A DNA stretch of 64,000 nt from Synaphobranchus kaupii (GCA_029718625.1 CM056376.1:118405906-118469905); one strand, 5' to 3'; counted from the stretch's first letter, positions 13,661 to 26,474 are shown. Translations and numbers: made by a program. The notes: generated from the sequence alone by a model not told the origin.

Positions 13661-14129
13661 GTACTGGAGCTAATCTGCTTTCTTATTTTTCTAATATGAA
13701 ATATTTTTAGGTTGTAGCCTAGTGGAAAACAATTAAATTGTGCAGAAACATATCAGCGATCTTCTTTCGCATGTTGAATTATAAACGCACGTGTAATAAT
13801 TCACATGTTCAATTATAAGGATATAAACCTTTTATTTTTACTGTGAGATCCTAAACAGTTGAGGATGTGCTAAATGAAATCATGGGGCATTAATGGCCAG
13901 CAAGTAGGCAATGAAAGCTTGCTGGCAGGGATTTTCTAGGCAAAGTATTTATAAATGAAGTTTTGTTCATGTTTATCCTGCTTACCTTGGAATCCTTTTT
14001 TGGCCCTTAGGCAGTGCTTATCAGAACCCCAAGCGGACTAATCTGGGGCTTCCTGTATTTTACACTTTCCCCTCCTCAGTCTAGCCACGTATTTTGTGAT
14101 GGCATTGTCTTTGTGCTGTTTCCTTTCAG
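13661..14129 (+). other. intron
   Basis: Intron of 469 bp, AT-rich, no repeat or gene recognised. Confidence 0.7.
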
Positions 14130-14218
14130 GTGAAGTACATCTTCTCCGACAAAACGGGGACCCTGACCTGCAACGTGATGCAGTTTAAGAAGTGCACTGT
14201 CGCGGGCTTGGCATACGG
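14130..14218 (+). CDS. atp8a1: atp8a1 exon: P-domain phosphorylation site DKTGT
   Basis: Eighty-nine nt, phase 0 to 2: [20 protein letters not shown] then KCTVAGLAY and a split Gly. The aspartate of DKTGT (codon 14148-14150) is the one phosphorylated by ATP. The intact motif argues against loss of function by substitution. Acceptor CAG at 14127-14129, donor GTGAGA at 14219. Exit phase 2 is shared with the optional exon at 19239. Confidence 0.98.
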
Positions 14219-15371
14219 GTGAGAAGGCTTTTATTTATCCAACCCTCTCCTCCGCTCACGCACACACAAACATATACACACACACACACGCACACACACG
14301 TGAGCCTCATTAGTGGCATAAAGCATCTAAAAATCTTCTCCCCTGCCGTCTCATTACTGTCTGCCCGACTGCTTCTCTCGCATTCAGCTATAAACAGCGG
14401 GGCTTCCATTTGCATGCAACGCTTTGGGATCCCGTAAAAGGGATGAAAGGCGCTATATAAATGCAGTTTCTCGCCATTGCCTTTTATGTCATTTTAATGA
14501 GATACTGTTTTCACGTTGTTTATTTTTGGAGACCATTTCATTGTTTTGTATCGTGGCTCTTGGAATGTGTTTCTTAGATTCAAAGCTCACATTTTGAGAT
14601 TTAGAAAGTACTGCTAAGGAAGTGGATGCCAGCATGGGGGTGAAGTTCTATGTATCCGTGTTTGTAGAGAAGCGGTATTGGTGCTTATTGTACATAGAAG
14701 GTATGTACTGTATCAGTTGTTATAGAGGAGATGCATTTTTCGTTTGAGAGCTCAGTCATGCCAGATTATGGATATTGTGTGCTTTGAATCAATGCTAGAC
14801 AGATGCCAGACAAATTGGCTGATCTATACTTGATCTGTACAGTTGATCCAATTCCCTGAGCCAATTATACCATTCAGTCCAGATACCGTCAAGGTCAGTG
14901 GCTCTGTACATCATGTGCAATTGAGGACTTATTTTTTAGCACTGACCCTGTGCTGACCTCTGAAGCAGATGCTTACGCCTGTTGTTAATGAGATCGTTTA
15001 ATGAAAAGTGAAATTTCTCTTTTACTTCACCCTGAATTTGCCCTAAAAATGGTACTCATAAATATGGAAGATGGTGCTCGCTGCCTGTGAGTCTCTAGAC
15101 GGCACTCGTGAAATCTGAGGGTGTGACGCTTCCAACGTTGCGGGACGAAAAATACCCAGAGTGAGCTTCGCTCTACTTTTGATTTGTTGCCTGGGCCTCA
15201 TATCCAGTCCTCCTTACAAGGGGAGGAAAAAGCTGGAGGTAACGATGCTTTGCAGTGCAGTGTGCCAACTAAAAAAAATACAGTTTCATCAACTGAAGTT
15301 CGGTAAACATAGAACTCAGTTGCCCTAGATAATTTTTTCCCCTTGCTGGATGAGAGGGCTGAGGAGGACTG

Positions 15372-15437
15372 GTGTGTGTGTGTGCGTGTGCGTGTGCGTG
15401 TGCGCGCGTGTGGAGCTCAGGTATGTGTGGAGGACAG

Positions 15438-15478
<41 letters not shown>
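15372..15478. repeat. two neighbouring (TG)n arrays
   Basis: A TG/CG-mixed array at 15372-15413 and a pure TG array at 15441-15478, separated by about 27 bp. Confidence 0.9.
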
Positions 15479-16849
15479 GAGTATAGCACATTTAATGGGT
15501 ACGGAGAACAAATAAGGAACAGAAAGGGGAACAAGCTGTAATGCATGCCAGTTTACCCCCTGCATTGCATGATCTGGAGAGATTGGAAACAAATGTATCT
15601 AATGCTTTAAACACTTCAGACAATATGTACAACTTTCTCAACATCCTGTCTGTCAGTTGAGCATAGTTCCTCAAACTGGCTCTTTTTGTAATCTTTGACC
15701 TTTGCCCTCCCGGACGGATTGTTAGCCAACAAATGATCCTTTGTCTCGTAGCTACGCGTAGCTCAGAAACTGACAGAGCTTTAAATTTTGCAGTGGCGTG
15801 TAGCACTATACACGTGCCCCAGACCCCTGCATATAAATACTTGCACTCATCCTAATTTATGTTCCACTTGTTTAACCCCTGGGGTATTTACATAGCCCAC
15901 TGTAAGCAAATATTAATAGAACTGAATTTTTAATGAATGCTTCTTTCCCATTAAAGTCTGCAGAGTGCCTTTTTTTGTTGGTTGATTTCATCTTTCTTAA
16001 ACTAATTTTGAAGTTGTACCGGAGAGCAGGATAGAGAGTTCTGTATCTTGATTTATGCAATATATTGGTGTATACATTTTTGTTCAAATGTAAGCTATGT
16101 AAGTCACCTGGGAATCACAAAACAAGGCAATGCACTCGATTTACATGCCCATTACATTGTTAGCAAAGTTGCACGCAAAAACTGCTGTTGAACTGTGAAT
16201 GGACCTCTTGTATGTGGAATTGTGCAAATACTTTTTTGTATATTTTTGGATATCGCTGTCACAAGTGGACACAAGGGAGAGTGAAAGGCCTTTCAGCATC
16301 CTTTGCTAATAAGGCAGTGACGTCTCAGTCTTCGTACGGTAACAAGCCGATTCGAGGCCTCAATGTATGCATGCCGATTAATCGTTTTAATCCTCAATCT
16401 GGCGAGTAAATCTTCGCTGAACAGGAAATGGGGCAGAGAAAGACAGGGGTGGAGGCAGTGAGGACCGACGGACAGGCGGATGCAGGGATGGATGGTAGGA
16501 GGACGAGCAGAGGACAGACAGAGGTGCCCAACGCAGTGTCGCCTTGTGTCATTTTTTGATTCCTCCATTTTCTGTTAATGCTCTGATGTGCGTAAACCAG
16601 CAGCTGCTCCTACCAACCCCGCCCCCTTTCCCACGAAAGCCCATAACCACATGAAAGGACTTGCACTGCCTGAAATTTTGGGGGCATTTGTTTCATCTTG
16701 TGACTGTGCCCTCCTTTACTAGTCACACCTGCAACCCTTGCCTAGTGTCCCCCCGAGGGGTGGGGGAGGCACAGGAATCCAGGGAGGGGGTGCCAGAAAT
16801 GGATGTTTCTTTGAACCAGGTCGTCCGAGGACATGGATCACATATGGCA

Positions 16850-17165
16850 GAAGTTTCAATATACTGTATATGGCGGTGGAGATCAGAATAAATGTTATAT
16901 ATGCATATGTTATGTATACAGGAGAGTATGTGCTATAGAAAAGGTAGTGCACATCTGCATATAGAGGAGAGTCGAGATTATATATATTTTATGTGTATTA
17001 GAATATGCAGTTTATGGGATATACGTGTATTGGCAAGGGTATAGATTATATATGGGGGAGAGTGTAGGTTATATGGGGGAGAATATGGGGTCTGGATCTG
17101 GAAGAGTTTAGGGGAGAATGTTGCATGTGAAGGAAAGTATGGGCTATATATGAGGAAAGTGTTAG
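16850..17165. repeat. diverged tandem repeat, GGGAGAGT-TATAT units
   Basis: Repeated loose units of the type GGRGAGTRTRGRYTATATATG occur every 20-40 bp (for example 17041-17165). Too diverged for an exact unit length. Confidence 0.45.
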
Positions 17166-17184
17166 ATAGGTATCTCGGAGGAGG

Positions 17185-17256
17185 TTATTACACTCATTTA
17201 GCAGACACTTATCCAGAGTGACATACAATGCAGGAGAATAAGTGCATTCATCTCTT
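17185..17256. repeat. dispersed teleost repeat fragment
   Basis: TTAGCAGACACTTATCCAGA followed by GTGACATACAATGCAGG. Same family as 13206-13350 and 26216-26330. Confidence 0.55.
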
Positions 17257-18531
17257 GAGTAATAGTGCTGGTACTGACTATTCCTAGACCAGCAAGTATA
17301 TGTGTGACATCATTAAAGCACTCATGCAAATGAGCTATGCAAAGCAAAAACCAACACACAAATCCTGAATAAATACAGGCTACATTCGTAACAAGCCCTA
17401 GGAAGACTTAAACCATGAAACAATGCCAAAACCCGAACTTGGATAGAAGATAGCACATAAGATAGTATGGTGTCTGAAGATGGACAACGATTCTGCTGAG
17501 TGATGTCTGTTCTCCGGACGCAGTTTTTTTTTTTTATAGTGCCGTTAATTTCCTGGAAGGAGGAGGAATATTCTGGCGCTAATCTCGCTCTTTTACACCC
17601 ATGTCTATTTTAGTGCTCCTCTGACCGGGGATTCATTTGGCTCTGCGTCAGTGAGCTTAAGGCTGTACATCTCGCCTTTGCTCCACACAATTCGGGCCCA
17701 ATGTGTCGCCCATGTCAGCCTTGCGGCCAGTAGGACAGCTCCTCGTCTGTGCCGGCAGAGCCGTGCTTACCAGGGCTGTTCTGCAGGGCTTGTGCATCCT
17801 CGTGACTCAGTGGGTTTTCGCATTTGTTGAGCGCTGTGGTAGATTGAGCGCATTCAGGGGTCAGTTAATGAACAGCTGAGACTGTGTGGCCACAAGCCCC
17901 ATGACTAGCAGCGTGAAGTGCTTATAATGTTTTTGAAATGCAAAAATGGAAATCGCATCGGTTTTATAATGGGTTCATGAGAATGATTAGAAGCTTGTGA
18001 TGTATTTTTGGACAAAATCAGAGCGTGGCTATGAATGTAAATTATGACCATCTGTATGAGGAGCATACAATTAAAAAAGGAAGGAGGATTATGTGAAAAC
18101 ATTCAATTGACTGTCTTTAACATGTTTGTTTGTATTTTGTGGGTCTGCCCCACTGTCTAGGGTCTTTTTAAATTTAAAAAAAATAAAAAATAAAAAATGT
18201 ATACTGCTGGCAACTACAACTGAAGTTCTCTCACGGGAATATTAAAGTTATTCTATTTTATTATTATTATTATTATTATAGCTGCTGTTATCGTTGTGAC
18301 CTTCATCAACATCAATGTAGCAGCCTGTATTGCAAGATAAATTAATTGCACGTAGAAGCAGTAACATGAACTTGGGTACAGAGCAGCCAGTATCTGAGTA
18401 AATGACCATAAAACTGAGAAATATTCAAATGAAAGCAAAGAAAATCTAAATAATTGTAGAATCCTAATGATAACAAAAAGTACCTGTTTGAGTAACATGC
18501 ATACATTATATTAATGTTTACACATCTACAA

Positions 18532-18533
<2 letters not shown>

Positions 18534-18582
<49 letters not shown>
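18534..18582. repeat. (TG)n microsatellite
   Basis: About 24 TG units, continuing as interrupted TG to about 18620. Confidence 0.95.
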
Positions 18583-18586
<4 letters not shown>

Positions 18587-18944
18587 CGTGTGCATGTCGG
18601 CGTGTGTGTGTTCTGTGTGAGTTTTCATCTGTTCTGTCTCAGTCCAGTGTCAGTCCTTGAGCAGCTTGTTTCCTCTTATTCTGAGCACACATGGCCTACT
18701 TTCTGTGTCGTCTTGGTGATATCACATTTTTGCGTTCCAGAGACTAACACTGATGGTAACACAATGCTATGCATGACAGCGGCCTTTCTGAGAGCGTACA
18801 GCGCGTCTGCGTGTCCGTTCTCCGTCCATTTGACCATCCTCTCCATTTCCTTGTTTCTCCATGGCCTCCAGGCTGGTCCTCTTCTGTCTCAGAAAGTTAC
18901 AATGACTGTTGCATGTTCAGTTTGTCTAATATACAGTACGCCTA

Positions 18945-19120
18945 GGGCCTGATTTACTAAGACCTTTAGCATGTGCAAAACCTTATAGCACACACAAAAC
19001 CAATAACACAACCAATCATTGGTCATTGCATTTGTTTTACACAAATGACTGGTTCTGTTATTAGTTTTGCGTGTGCAATAAGGTTTGGTGCATGCTAAAG
19101 GTCTTAGTAAATCAGGCCCC
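18945..19120. mobile_element. palindromic MITE, GGGCCTGATTTACTAAG ends
   Basis: The left arm GGGCCTGATTTACTAAGACC, continuing TTTAGCATG, is matched by an inverted right arm (CATGCTAAAGGTCTTAGTAA then ATCAGGCCC). The internal part is also roughly palindromic. CTA (possibly CCTAG) flanks both ends and may be the target duplication. No open frame; superfamily uncertain. Confidence 0.8.
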
Positions 19121-19238
19121 TAGTGTTTCTGAATGTATACTGCATATTGTCTTTCCTGCATTATTTTCTATAACTCTGCATCTGTCTTTTGCTCTGTCTT
19201 TCTGTTTCTCTCCCCGCACTCCCCTCCTTCACTTGCAG

Positions 19239-19280
19239 CCACCGCTCAGATGAGGATTATGATTATTTTGAGGACGAAGG
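19239..19280 (+). CDS. atp8a1: atp8a1 optional cassette exon, acidic (HRSDEDYDYFEDEG)
   Basis: Forty-two nt (divisible by 3), phase 2 to 2, good acceptor CTTGCAG (19232-19238) and donor GTAAGG at 19281. It translates (G)HRSDEDYDYFEDE(G), inserted after the DKTGT exon at the place where mammalian ATP8A1 has a 15-residue segment missing from a short isoform. Eight of its residues are acidic. Joining 14218 directly to 22046 also keeps frame and yields Tyr-Gly-His, so the exon can be skipped. I infer isoform use; expression evidence would settle it. Confidence 0.75.
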
Positions 19281-19547
19281 GTAAGGTGGCCCCTGTATTG
19301 CACTTCCTGCTTGGTGCTTTGTTGTACATTTTGCTCTGTTGTCTATTTCCTGCTTTGGAACTTTGCAAATGTACTTGGTGGTAATAACACTTTGGGGTTG
19401 TCATTTAACACAGCTAGTGCATCCTGTCATGTGCTGCTGTCCGTGTTAAGAGATTATGACAATGATGCTGATGCTCAAATGTTGGATCCAAGAGAAGTCT
19501 GAGGCAATTTCAACCTGCGTGTATATATACATACCCCTGGACACAGG

Positions 19548-20211
19548 CTGTGTCTGAATCAGAGCCCTATCTACTGCGCCCTGTCTCCTGCATACAGTGC
19601 ACAGGCAGAAGTGTGCTGTTTAATGTGCACTGGGTAGCACGCGACGTGCAGTCCGCAAAAAATATCTGCCATACTATTTTCCAAGTGTCATAAGCAACTC
19701 GTAAGACGTCCCACTAGTGTCCGTGGTTTTACAGCTAAATTGGGCTACACTACTAAGTGCAGTGACGGGTAAAAATGCAAAGTTGCAAAGCACACACTTA
19801 TTTTTAAAAGTAAAAATATGATGATTTCTATTTACAATACATTGGTTTCGGTTAAAAAGCTAGTTTGAGTCGCCTTTTCGCTGAAAGTCTTGCAAGATCT
19901 GGCAACCCTGCGGCCCAACCTTGCGCATGTCACGTGTTGTTTTTGTTGTATTTGAAGGAAAACGTCAGCTAAGCTGCGCCTCGTTTTTTTAAAATGAAGC
20001 TTCACATCATATTTATGTGACCAAAATGTTTGTGTACTTCTTGAAAAGTGTGCTCCCGAATGTACTCCGCGATACCCCGGAAGTAAGTATATCATACGGG
20101 GGTTTAAAGTATACTGTATTTAGAGAACATTTAGCCTACTCAACGACTTTTTTGTCCTGTCTACTCAACAAGCCTACCTAATAGTATGGAAGGGTGCTGA
20201 TTCGGACACAG
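19548..20211. mobile_element. non-autonomous DNA transposon, CTGTGTCYGAATCAG inverted ends
   Basis: Starts CTGTGTCTGAATCAG and ends CTGATTCGGACACAG: 15-bp inverted ends with one mismatch, of a type common in teleost hAT-like elements. No transposase frame inside. A clean target duplication could not be identified, so exact ends are uncertain. Confidence 0.65.
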
Positions 20212-20820
20212 CTACAGCCTTATGGGCCGTGGCCTTGTGATTGGCTTCTGTTGCCTTTGGCAAGGGGTGAGATTCTGCAGACGTAAGCCAAAATTGTAGT
20301 TCTCCTGGGAGGAGGGGTGGTATCACTGGTACCTGTGGCTGTCCACGCAAACCAAAGAGAAAATAATATCTGAGGGCATTTTTTTTATAAAATATTAATA
20401 AACTATGGCACCAGCAGAGGGAGCACAGAGTACCCTCATTTGTCAGGACTGAGAGCCCGCCTCCTGCTGTTGGGGTGAAGTCTCTGACGTCAAAGTACGT
20501 GTCTGGCACACGGTGTTCCACCCTCGAAAAACCATTCCTCCATTCCAGTCTCATACACCCCCCTACCCCACCCCCCCTACCCATTCTGTGCTGCATCTCA
20601 TATGTACCCCGTGTTGAATGCTGCTCTGAGAATGAGTCCCAGTCCACACATCATCCCCTCATCACTTTCACGGCAGATGGTAAGATAAGCCTCCCAAGGA
20701 GGTGCAGTGGTGTGCCCAAAAGACAGACTCCAGGAACAAAATCTGTTCGTTCTTTTAATAAGACCAAAAAGATGCGCTCGAAATTCCTCTCAATTGGGGC
20801 GGAGTGCTGATTGTAGATCC

Positions 20821-21030
20821 AGAGCAGGATCTAATTCCAGTCCAGGAGGGCTGCAGTGTCTGCTGTTTTTTGTGATCAGCAGCCAGTTTAGGCCACTATA
20901 TACAAGGTGTCAATGTGTACAGACTTTCAATCAATGACTTAAATGAAGCACCTAAGTGCAGGAACACATTAAAAACCTGCAGACACAGCTGCCCTCCAGG
21001 ACTTGAGTTTAAGGTCTCTGATCCAGGGTT
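20821..21030. mobile_element. palindromic MITE (TCCAGGAGGGCTGCAGTGTC type)
   Basis: The arm CCAGTCCAGGAGGGCTGCAG at 20837 is matched in inverse by CTGCCCTCCAGGACTTG at about 20990. Outer GATCCAGAGCAGG / GATCCAGGG pieces are also inverted. No coding capacity. Confidence 0.65.
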
Positions 21031-22045
21031 CTCACCTGTTCTGTGGTGTTGAACGAACAGCTCTACATCAGCCCTATGGGTGAAGCTGTCATTGGTCCCC
21101 CTGCCAGCCTCTGTTTGGATAGGTTTATTAACTGACCCAAGTAATTAATTGATGCAGTTCTCATGAGCCTAATACGGAACACTTTTTTTAATTGAATATT
21201 GTCTGTACAGCAATTATTATTTCATTTAAAGAGCATCTTGTCATCCATGTATATTGGTGCTTTGGTAGATAATGTTAGGCTGTTAAATGTAAATGGAGGC
21301 TTTGCTTTTAAGTACAAATTAGGTGAATCTTGTGAATTAGATGAAAAGTTGCTGTCTGTTTCTCAAACCACTGGAACCATCTGACTGGAGATGTTCTATA
21401 AACAAGAGTAGTGCACATCCGTGCAGTGTATTTCCATATTGTATATAATATATTTAGAATTTCATAATTTGTGTGCCAGTTTCTATTTCATTCCCTTGAA
21501 TTTCAGCGTCCCTGATCATTCACAGGGCTTGTTTTTCTCTCTCTTTTTGTTGCGGTTCATTGCCCACAATTCATGATTTATTCCAGATATAGAAAGAAAA
21601 CAGGAAGTAATGCTTTGGTATCTTGTAGATAAGTGCTTGCAGGGGGAAAACGATATTAATAAAGCAAAATCTGAGACTCATTAGGCAAAGCAGTCGTGTG
21701 TAACCTTAATAATCATCCCCCTTCTTGCGTACGTTTCCTCTCCCATTTCCCCCTGTGTGTTTCCTTAAGACTATTCTCTTCAGGGAGGTATATTCATGAA
21801 GTGCGTGCGTGCGTTCTATTCACTCCCATCGCTATGTAAAATGGCTGTCAGCGCATGGCCTTGAGGAAAGCCTGCTTTAGTACACGGCCGCATTTATCTT
21901 CTTCATTTATCTTCGCATTGATCTATTGCATACCTCATCTAAAAACCTGTATGCTCCGGTCCTGTGTTCGCACAAACCTGTGAATACACAGTCTGCCCTC
22001 CGTGTAAAGCACAGATTCACAGTACTGTTTCTCCCTCTCTGGTAG

Positions 22046-22118
22046 ACACACTGCGCAGGCGGCCGAAGAGGTGGGATTTAACGACCCCAGCCTACTGGAG
22101 AACCTCCAAAGCGACCAT
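22046..22118 (+). CDS. atp8a1: atp8a1 exon: P/N domain linker (FNDPSLLENL)
   Basis: Seventy-three nt, phase 2 to 0: HTAQAAEEVGFNDPSLLENL and QSDH. FNDPSLLENLQ aligns with the ATP8A1 linker before HPTAP. Acceptor TAG at 22043-22045, donor GTAAGT at 22119. No indel. Confidence 0.92.
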
Positions 22119-23935
22119 GTAAGTACACCCACCGATGAGCTCTGCGACCCGAAAGAGCGTATGAATGGATGCCAGAGCGATAATCCCCTAAACCGAACAA
22201 ACGGCACGACACTGAGCTTGAAAGAGCCATTTCCAAGGAGGTTGGACTGACCTATCCTGCTGTTTCACAGGGGTCATTCCTTTTGTCGTCTTTTCTGAAT
22301 TTCAGTACACCAGGTTAGCGTTCAAGCTGGAGTGTATGCTTCGAATGGGTGGGTCGGGGGGTGATGGTATGGGATTGTAGACAGGTGGCACCCTTGGTCA
22401 TTGTTTATATTGCCTATGTCTTGAACCGACCCTGCAAAACATCCTTAAACTCGTGTACAAATTAAACGTTTGTATTGTGTTAAAGCTATTGGAAAAAGAG
22501 TTATATACTGGCCAACCGAATACATCATCGTTAAAGTAATTTGCATGATTACAAATCATTGAAAGCTGGATTACAAATCAAGCATACCAGTGACTGTCTG
22601 TATACAGCAGTACACAGACATACCCATCTCTGACAGGGTATGGCTTAATGCAAAAAAATGCTGTTGATCTGTACATTGCAAATGTAATCATGCAGCATAA
22701 CATAAGCAATGTTGCTGTAACGTTATGGAATCATTGCGTGAGGATTGTGGGCTGGCCGTGCTGTAGCGATTAACAGGGAAACCACAGTTTTATGCTTTCA
22801 CTCCCACAAGGGAGACCCGGCCAGAGGGAGAAAAATCTCTCGATTGCTTTTGTCTGTCTGCATTTTTCTGTTTGAGTAAGACATCCTTCTGAGAGCAAAC
22901 AGAGAAGCCTTTGTCAGATTTGTGCCTGACTCTGCATTTTACAACTAATTCTCTGTGATTTGTCATGTCTTTGAGGCTTTATGAGAATGAATAGCATTGA
23001 TCTTTAGCACATGGTTTGACGGGGGAAAACTTTGGCAGAAACAGCCCTGAGGTATTCACATTGAGTTACCAGAGATGTGGAAATTGACATCAACATTTGT
23101 CTGGAAAAAGAGTAAGAATGGAATGGTGTCTTGACGGTCTGCCAAGTGTTACACTTATGTTAGCGGTTTATAATGCTTCATAATTCTCATGTTAAAATCT
23201 ACGTCTTATGTAAAAACAATCTTATTTGATTGGTCAATTTTCTCTCATGCAAGGTTTTGATTAGTCCGTTTGTATGATTTAGCTCCCTTAGCCATGTGTT
23301 AAGATGAGGAAGACTGAACCTTTGCCCTGGCCGAAAATTGCTCTTGCACTTCCTCTACACTCTGACTGTGTCGATATTTAACATCCCGCTAACACAGCCA
23401 TTAAAGGCAGAATGACACAATGTCACGGGTGTGTCCTCCTGTCTCTTTCAATTGGCAATGAAAACCCATTTCAAACAGACAGTGTTTGATGCTGGTCCTG
23501 GTCCATGGAGATTTTATGGCATTTGGCAGTTGTTTTTGACACTGATCTGGTTGGAAAGATTAGCTCATGCCAAAAATACAGGCCTGCAGGGCAACAGCCA
23601 TAAAATTAAAGTGATAATGCTGTGCAATTGTAAAACGGCTTCATTTGATGTGCCCTGTGTTGATGTTGATGTTCAATAACCTTTCTGGGCAACAGCTCCA
23701 GTCATGTCTGTTGGCAATTGTTGGCAATATTATCAGTAGTGTCATTTAGTATTTTCTGCATAGGCTGCACAGTTTTCAGAGTAGTCTTTATTTTTATTTT
23801 CAGCAAGTCACCAGCAAGTCAATAACCCTGTATCACACTCGATAACGTTGAGTACTCGGCTATATTAATGACCCGGTAAAGAACTGTCTGTTTTTCTGTG
23901 CGTGAATGTGCTCGTGTGTGTTCTTGTGCACGCAG
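22119..23935 (+). other. intron
   Basis: Intron of 1,817 bp with no recognised repeat or gene. Confidence 0.6.
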
Positions 23936-24041
23936 CCCACTGCGTCCACCATCCTGGAGTTCATGACCATGATGGCTGTGTGCCACACTGCCGTACCAGA
24001 GCGGACAGAGGACGAGATCATCTACCAGGCGTCTTCTCCAG
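23936..24041 (+). CDS. atp8a1: atp8a1 exon: nucleotide-binding domain start ([10 protein letters not shown])
   Basis: One hundred six nt, phase 0 to 1: [20 protein letters not shown] then [15 protein letters not shown]. Matches [24 protein letters not shown]. Acceptor CAG at 23933-23935. Donor GTGTGA at 24042 is weaker than the others. No indel. Confidence 0.96.
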
Positions 24042-25983
24042 GTGTGACTCCCCTCCCCGCACAGACTCTGTGCCCCACCAAAACCGCATCCATTCCGCAC
24101 CCCTAAAACCGCCGCCGCCTTGCCAGCTCTCCGCACCCCCGGAATTGCATCCTCCTGCGCTGTCCACACCTCTAGCATCACATTCGCCCCTAAAACCAAT
24201 CTAGACTGTCCACCCTCTGCACTACCAGAACCACACCCTCCTGTACACTCTGCACCCCAGAATCATCCGTCAGAACCACATTCTCCACCACATGAGATTA
24301 TATGAATTACATCAGGCAGTAATGTGTGTGGAACACAGGTTTTCACTGTCTATTAAGTAGTAAGATACTGAGTGCCAGGATGTCATGACCACCTACAGCC
24401 ATTTAGCCTAATCATTTAAATGGACCAAAATCTAGAAACTGTCGTCTTCTTCAAGAACAGAGCTGCTTAGCACTAATACTCCTGTCATATGCAATCTGTT
24501 CCATGTCTTTTGTTTTGGCCATACAGCAAACCTCAATCAAAGACCAGTTAAGGCTATTTGAGCATTATCACTGAAAAGTGTAATAAAGCAACTCTGATGG
24601 TGTCCATATTACTCTGACAGGTTTCACTTTTATCCATTTTGGACTTATTTACTGAAAGCCAGAAAACAGTTGAATATGACATTTACTGTACTACTGACTG
24701 AATGATGGAATGTTTATTGATGTCCATGTCAACCCTAAACATTAATTAATATTCTCAACATTCCAAGAAGTGTAGCTCTTGGCCAAAACCATGTCTACTT
24801 TGAAAAATGTATTTTCGTGTTTTTAGACTATATCACTCCCCTGTTTTAACACCAACAGCTTTCTTATTCTCATTGTGGAATAATTCTCGGAAAGATTTTG
24901 TCCAGTCTTAGTTTGCTAGCAGGATGTAAAGTCTAGGCTTCATGGTGACTGTGTTCACTTGCTAAGCCTCTCGGGAGGGCCTCTCTTAGAACATTTTTCA
25001 CAAACCAGCATTTTACACCACATTGTACATTTGAGAGTAAAACACCAGCTGCACACCTTGCGTGAAGTGTGATTTCTTTCAACCTCAGTGGAGCAAAAAA
25101 TGAGCGTCATTAATTAAAATTAACGAAGCAAGGTTTGGCTGTCCCTAAACTGTACCTGTGTGCTTCTAGAACTATCCACAGTTGGTAATTAGGGAAGAAT
25201 TCCCTGATTTCTCTCTCGCAGGGACAATGTTCCCCGGCCTTCTCATTAATTACACTGCTGCTACTGATGCTTACCTTTGTGTTCATTTCAGTGAATTTCT
25301 GACTGTCTATTCCCTCCCCCTCCATTTTACTCTCACTTTCTCTTTCTGTTTCACACACTCGGTCCTCACTATTCCCCCACTCGCTACTGATAAAATATTT
25401 CTGCAACTGAGCGATCGCTGTATTTTCAGGTGACTTTCATTCCTAAGTTGTAATTCCAGGGGTTGGTTTTAAAGGCCTTGTTTTTCAGCAATGACAAGTT
25501 ACTTGGTGTTATGTAGAGTTTTTTGTCTTTGTCTTTCACTAAGCCAAAATAGTGCTATTTGATTTGTGCAGCTGTACAGAGATGACGGGTTAGGATACTG
25601 TTGCTGTCATAATATGTATGGTACATATTTCTGTCGACAGTTGGAGGCATGGTACATACTGCTGTCTGCAGTTTATTTTATGGCAGATCGTGCCGTAGAC
25701 AGTTTTCATACTGTGTTGTCATGGCCAGTACAAGAAAAGGTGTATATTGTTGTGGCCAGTTGATCACGCATCACTGTAACAGTTGATTGCATGGCCCATA
25801 CGACTGAAGTCAGGTAATTGGTATACATTATTGTAAATAGTTTTTTTGTTCTGGACACCTGGTGTTGCTTTTAGCATGTGCGCTTGGACTCTTTGTGCAA
25901 ATCTTGGTGAGTTGGTTTGGACTCATGTCGTTGGTATTTTGGTGCGGTTTTCGTGACGCCGGGTCTCCCCCTGTTTCCCCCAG
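24042..25983 (+). other. intron with C-rich and ACATA-type diverged tandem repeats
   Basis: Just past the donor (24045-24290) is a C-rich, loosely repeated region (CTCCGCACCCC / AAAACCGCATCC-like units about 28-35 bp apart). At 25570-25850 is a second diverged array around ATGGTACATACTG/TGTCGACAGTTG. No gene seen. Confidence 0.55.
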
Positions 25984-26066
25984 ATGAAGGGGCCCTGGTG
26001 AGAGCAGCGAGGGACCTCGGCTTTGTGTTCACTGGCCGAACCCCGAACTCCGTCATCATCAAATGT
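25984..26066 (+). CDS. atp8a1: atp8a1 exon: N-domain (DEGALVRAAR, FVFTGRTP)
   Basis: Eighty-three nt, phase 1 to 0: (D)EGALVRAARDLGFVFTGRTP then NSVIIKC. Matches SPDEGALVRAA and FVFTGRTPDSVII. Acceptor CAG at 25981-25983, donor GTGAGT at 26067. Next comes the 9.2-kb intron that hosts the LTR retrotransposon. Confidence 0.97.
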
Positions 26067-26215
26067 GTGAGTACCCCGTGGAACGGGATGGGAAAGGAGG
26101 GATTGCTTAGTTCATAGTTTATAGACCTTATGTACTGTTTGAAATTAAACCCATGGAAAGTGTTTGGTTGGACATACCAAGACCACGCCAAGGAGATAGC
26201 CCTGGCAAGATTGTA

Positions 26216-26330
26216 CATTACATTACATTGCATTCATTTAGCAGACGCTTTTATCCAAAGTGACGTACAATACAGAGACGTCATCAAGGTCACTACAGAA
26301 CAGACAAGACAAAGCACATCCTTCCCATAA
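26216..26330. repeat. dispersed teleost repeat fragment
   Basis: TTAGCAGACGCTTTTATCCA followed by AAGTGACGTACAA, preceded by repeated ACATT. Same family as 13206-13350 and 17185-17256. Confidence 0.6.
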
Positions 26331-26474
26331 TGTAGCAGCTATCCCTAGTAATGAACGTTGACTGTAGTTCACAGTAAGCTGTGGGTAAATCAGCTATACT
26401 ACACTTCTATTCTAAATACTATTATAAACTATAACAAACATGTACATGTACATGTTTAATATAGTGCATTCTAG

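Larger units (their letters stand above)
14219..19238 (+). other. 5-kb intron before the cassette exon
   Basis: Contains CA/TG microsatellites (14263-14300, 15372-15478, 18534-18582), a short fish-repeat tail around 14409-14470 (GGCGCTATATAAATGCAG), a diverged ATAT-rich tandem region (about 16850-17165), a dispersed-repeat fragment (17185-17256) and a palindromic MITE (18945-19120). No gene seen. Confidence 0.7.
19281..22045 (+). other. intron with two MITEs
   Basis: Holds a 664-bp element with CTGTGTCYGAATCAG ends (19548-20211) and a small palindromic MITE (20821-21030). The rest is unremarkable. Confidence 0.7.
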
